Assembly: GCA_036732565.1 (NCBI GenBank)
Contig: DAINCF010000441.1
Location: 1-6,188 of the forward strand
Length of the DNA: 6,188 nt
From: JAIVJN01 sp036732565
GTDB lineage: Bacteria; Acidobacteriota; Vicinamibacteria; Vicinamibacterales; UBA2999
Direction: 5' to 3'
Shown: positions 6,066-6,188 of the stretch, one piece after another
How the letters are laid out: every line of letters starts with the position of its first letter
Position numbering within the stretch: the first letter of the stretch is position 1
Notes under the pieces: generated by a model
Told to the model about the DNA's origin: nothing
The model's database searches: none
The model's input: only the letters and a program-made list of their open reading frames with translations
Made by a program: the position numbers and the translations under genes

Positions 6066-6105
6066 AGGGCGGAGACGTGACAACGTCTCCGCCCTTGCTC
6101 TTTTT
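6066..6105 (+). terminator. Strong rho-independent terminator
   Basis: The 13-bp arm AGGGCGGAGACGT at 6066-6078 is exactly complementary to 6083-6095 around a GACA loop. It is followed by TGCTC and five T's (6101-6105), giving a U-rich tract on the plus-strand transcript. The orientation fits termination of the pxpA transcript or of a separate short RNA from 5893-6065. The complementary orientation has TTTT at 6061-6064 on the plus strand, that is AAAA, so it is not bidirectional by obvious T-run. Confidence 0.82.
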
Positions 6106-6188
6106 CGGCCTCGCCGCTTCGCGGCTCGGAAGGCGCGCTCGCATTCGCTCGCGCGAAGGCCTCGCGCCTCACGGCGCTCGGAAGGCCA
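6106..6188. repeat. GC-rich stretch with short direct and inverted repeats at the right edge
   Basis: CTCGGAAGGC occurs at 6125-6134 and again at 6177-6186, 52 bases apart. Between and beside the copies are GCCGC/GCGGC (6113-6125, loop TTC) and GCGCG/CGCGC pairings around 6133-6154. This resembles a small intergenic palindromic repeat, or the junction of one, cut by the window edge. No gene is seen. Confidence 0.3.

Noticed and set aside
5684..6172. A 162-codon minus-strand frame spanning the pxpA 3' end and the terminator
   Set aside because: It crosses a strong terminator hairpin and antisense pxpA, with a low-complexity Arg-rich tail and no recognisable domain or ribosome binding site.

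Overview
The window is GC-rich bacterial DNA whose gene content and style suggest a member of the Acidobacteriota (possibly a Vicinamibacteria-like lineage) or a similar high-GC environmental bacterium. The hints are the GC-biased codon use and a secreted protein opening with a carboxypeptidase-regulatory-like domain, a common way for TonB-dependent receptors to begin in that phylum. This placement is inference, since no rRNA or other marker gene is present.

Positions 1-4834 hold four tightly packed minus-strand genes that read as one iron-siderophore uptake operon. In transcription order they are: a four-helix PepSY-type inner-membrane protein (PiuB/FoxB-like, 3599-4834); a TonB-dependent siderophore receptor with STN, plug and barrel domains (Fiu/PiuA-like, 1086-3602); an Fe(II)/2-oxoglutarate dioxygenase (PiuC/YbiX family, 402-1082); and the start of a second secreted outer-membrane-receptor-like protein cut by the left edge (1-391). 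The junctions are a 4-base ATGA overlap, a 3-base gap and a 10-base gap. The likely division of labour is ferric-siderophore import across the outer membrane by the receptor(s), periplasmic or inner-membrane iron release by the PepSY protein, and an accessory, still unclear oxidative role for the dioxygenase.

Positions 4835-5127 form a divergent intergenic region with three consecutive perfect inverted repeats (11-bp, 12-bp and 7-bp arms). They crowd the side next to the rightward gene and are good candidates for operators or RNA hairpins. No clear Fur box is visible.

Positions 5128-5892 encode PxpA (LamB/YcsF family), subunit A of the prokaryotic 5-oxoprolinase, on the plus strand, without pxpB or pxpC beside it. 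Positions 5893-6188 have no convincing gene. They hold several short hairpins, a strong intrinsic terminator (6066-6105), and a GC-rich stretch with short direct and inverted repeats running off the right edge.

The main oddities are a 22-bp perfect palindrome embedded in frame in the variable linker of the PepSY gene, and the stacked inverted repeats between the divergent transcription units. Nothing here amounts to a clearly new system. The long opposite-strand ORFs are GC-driven shadows.
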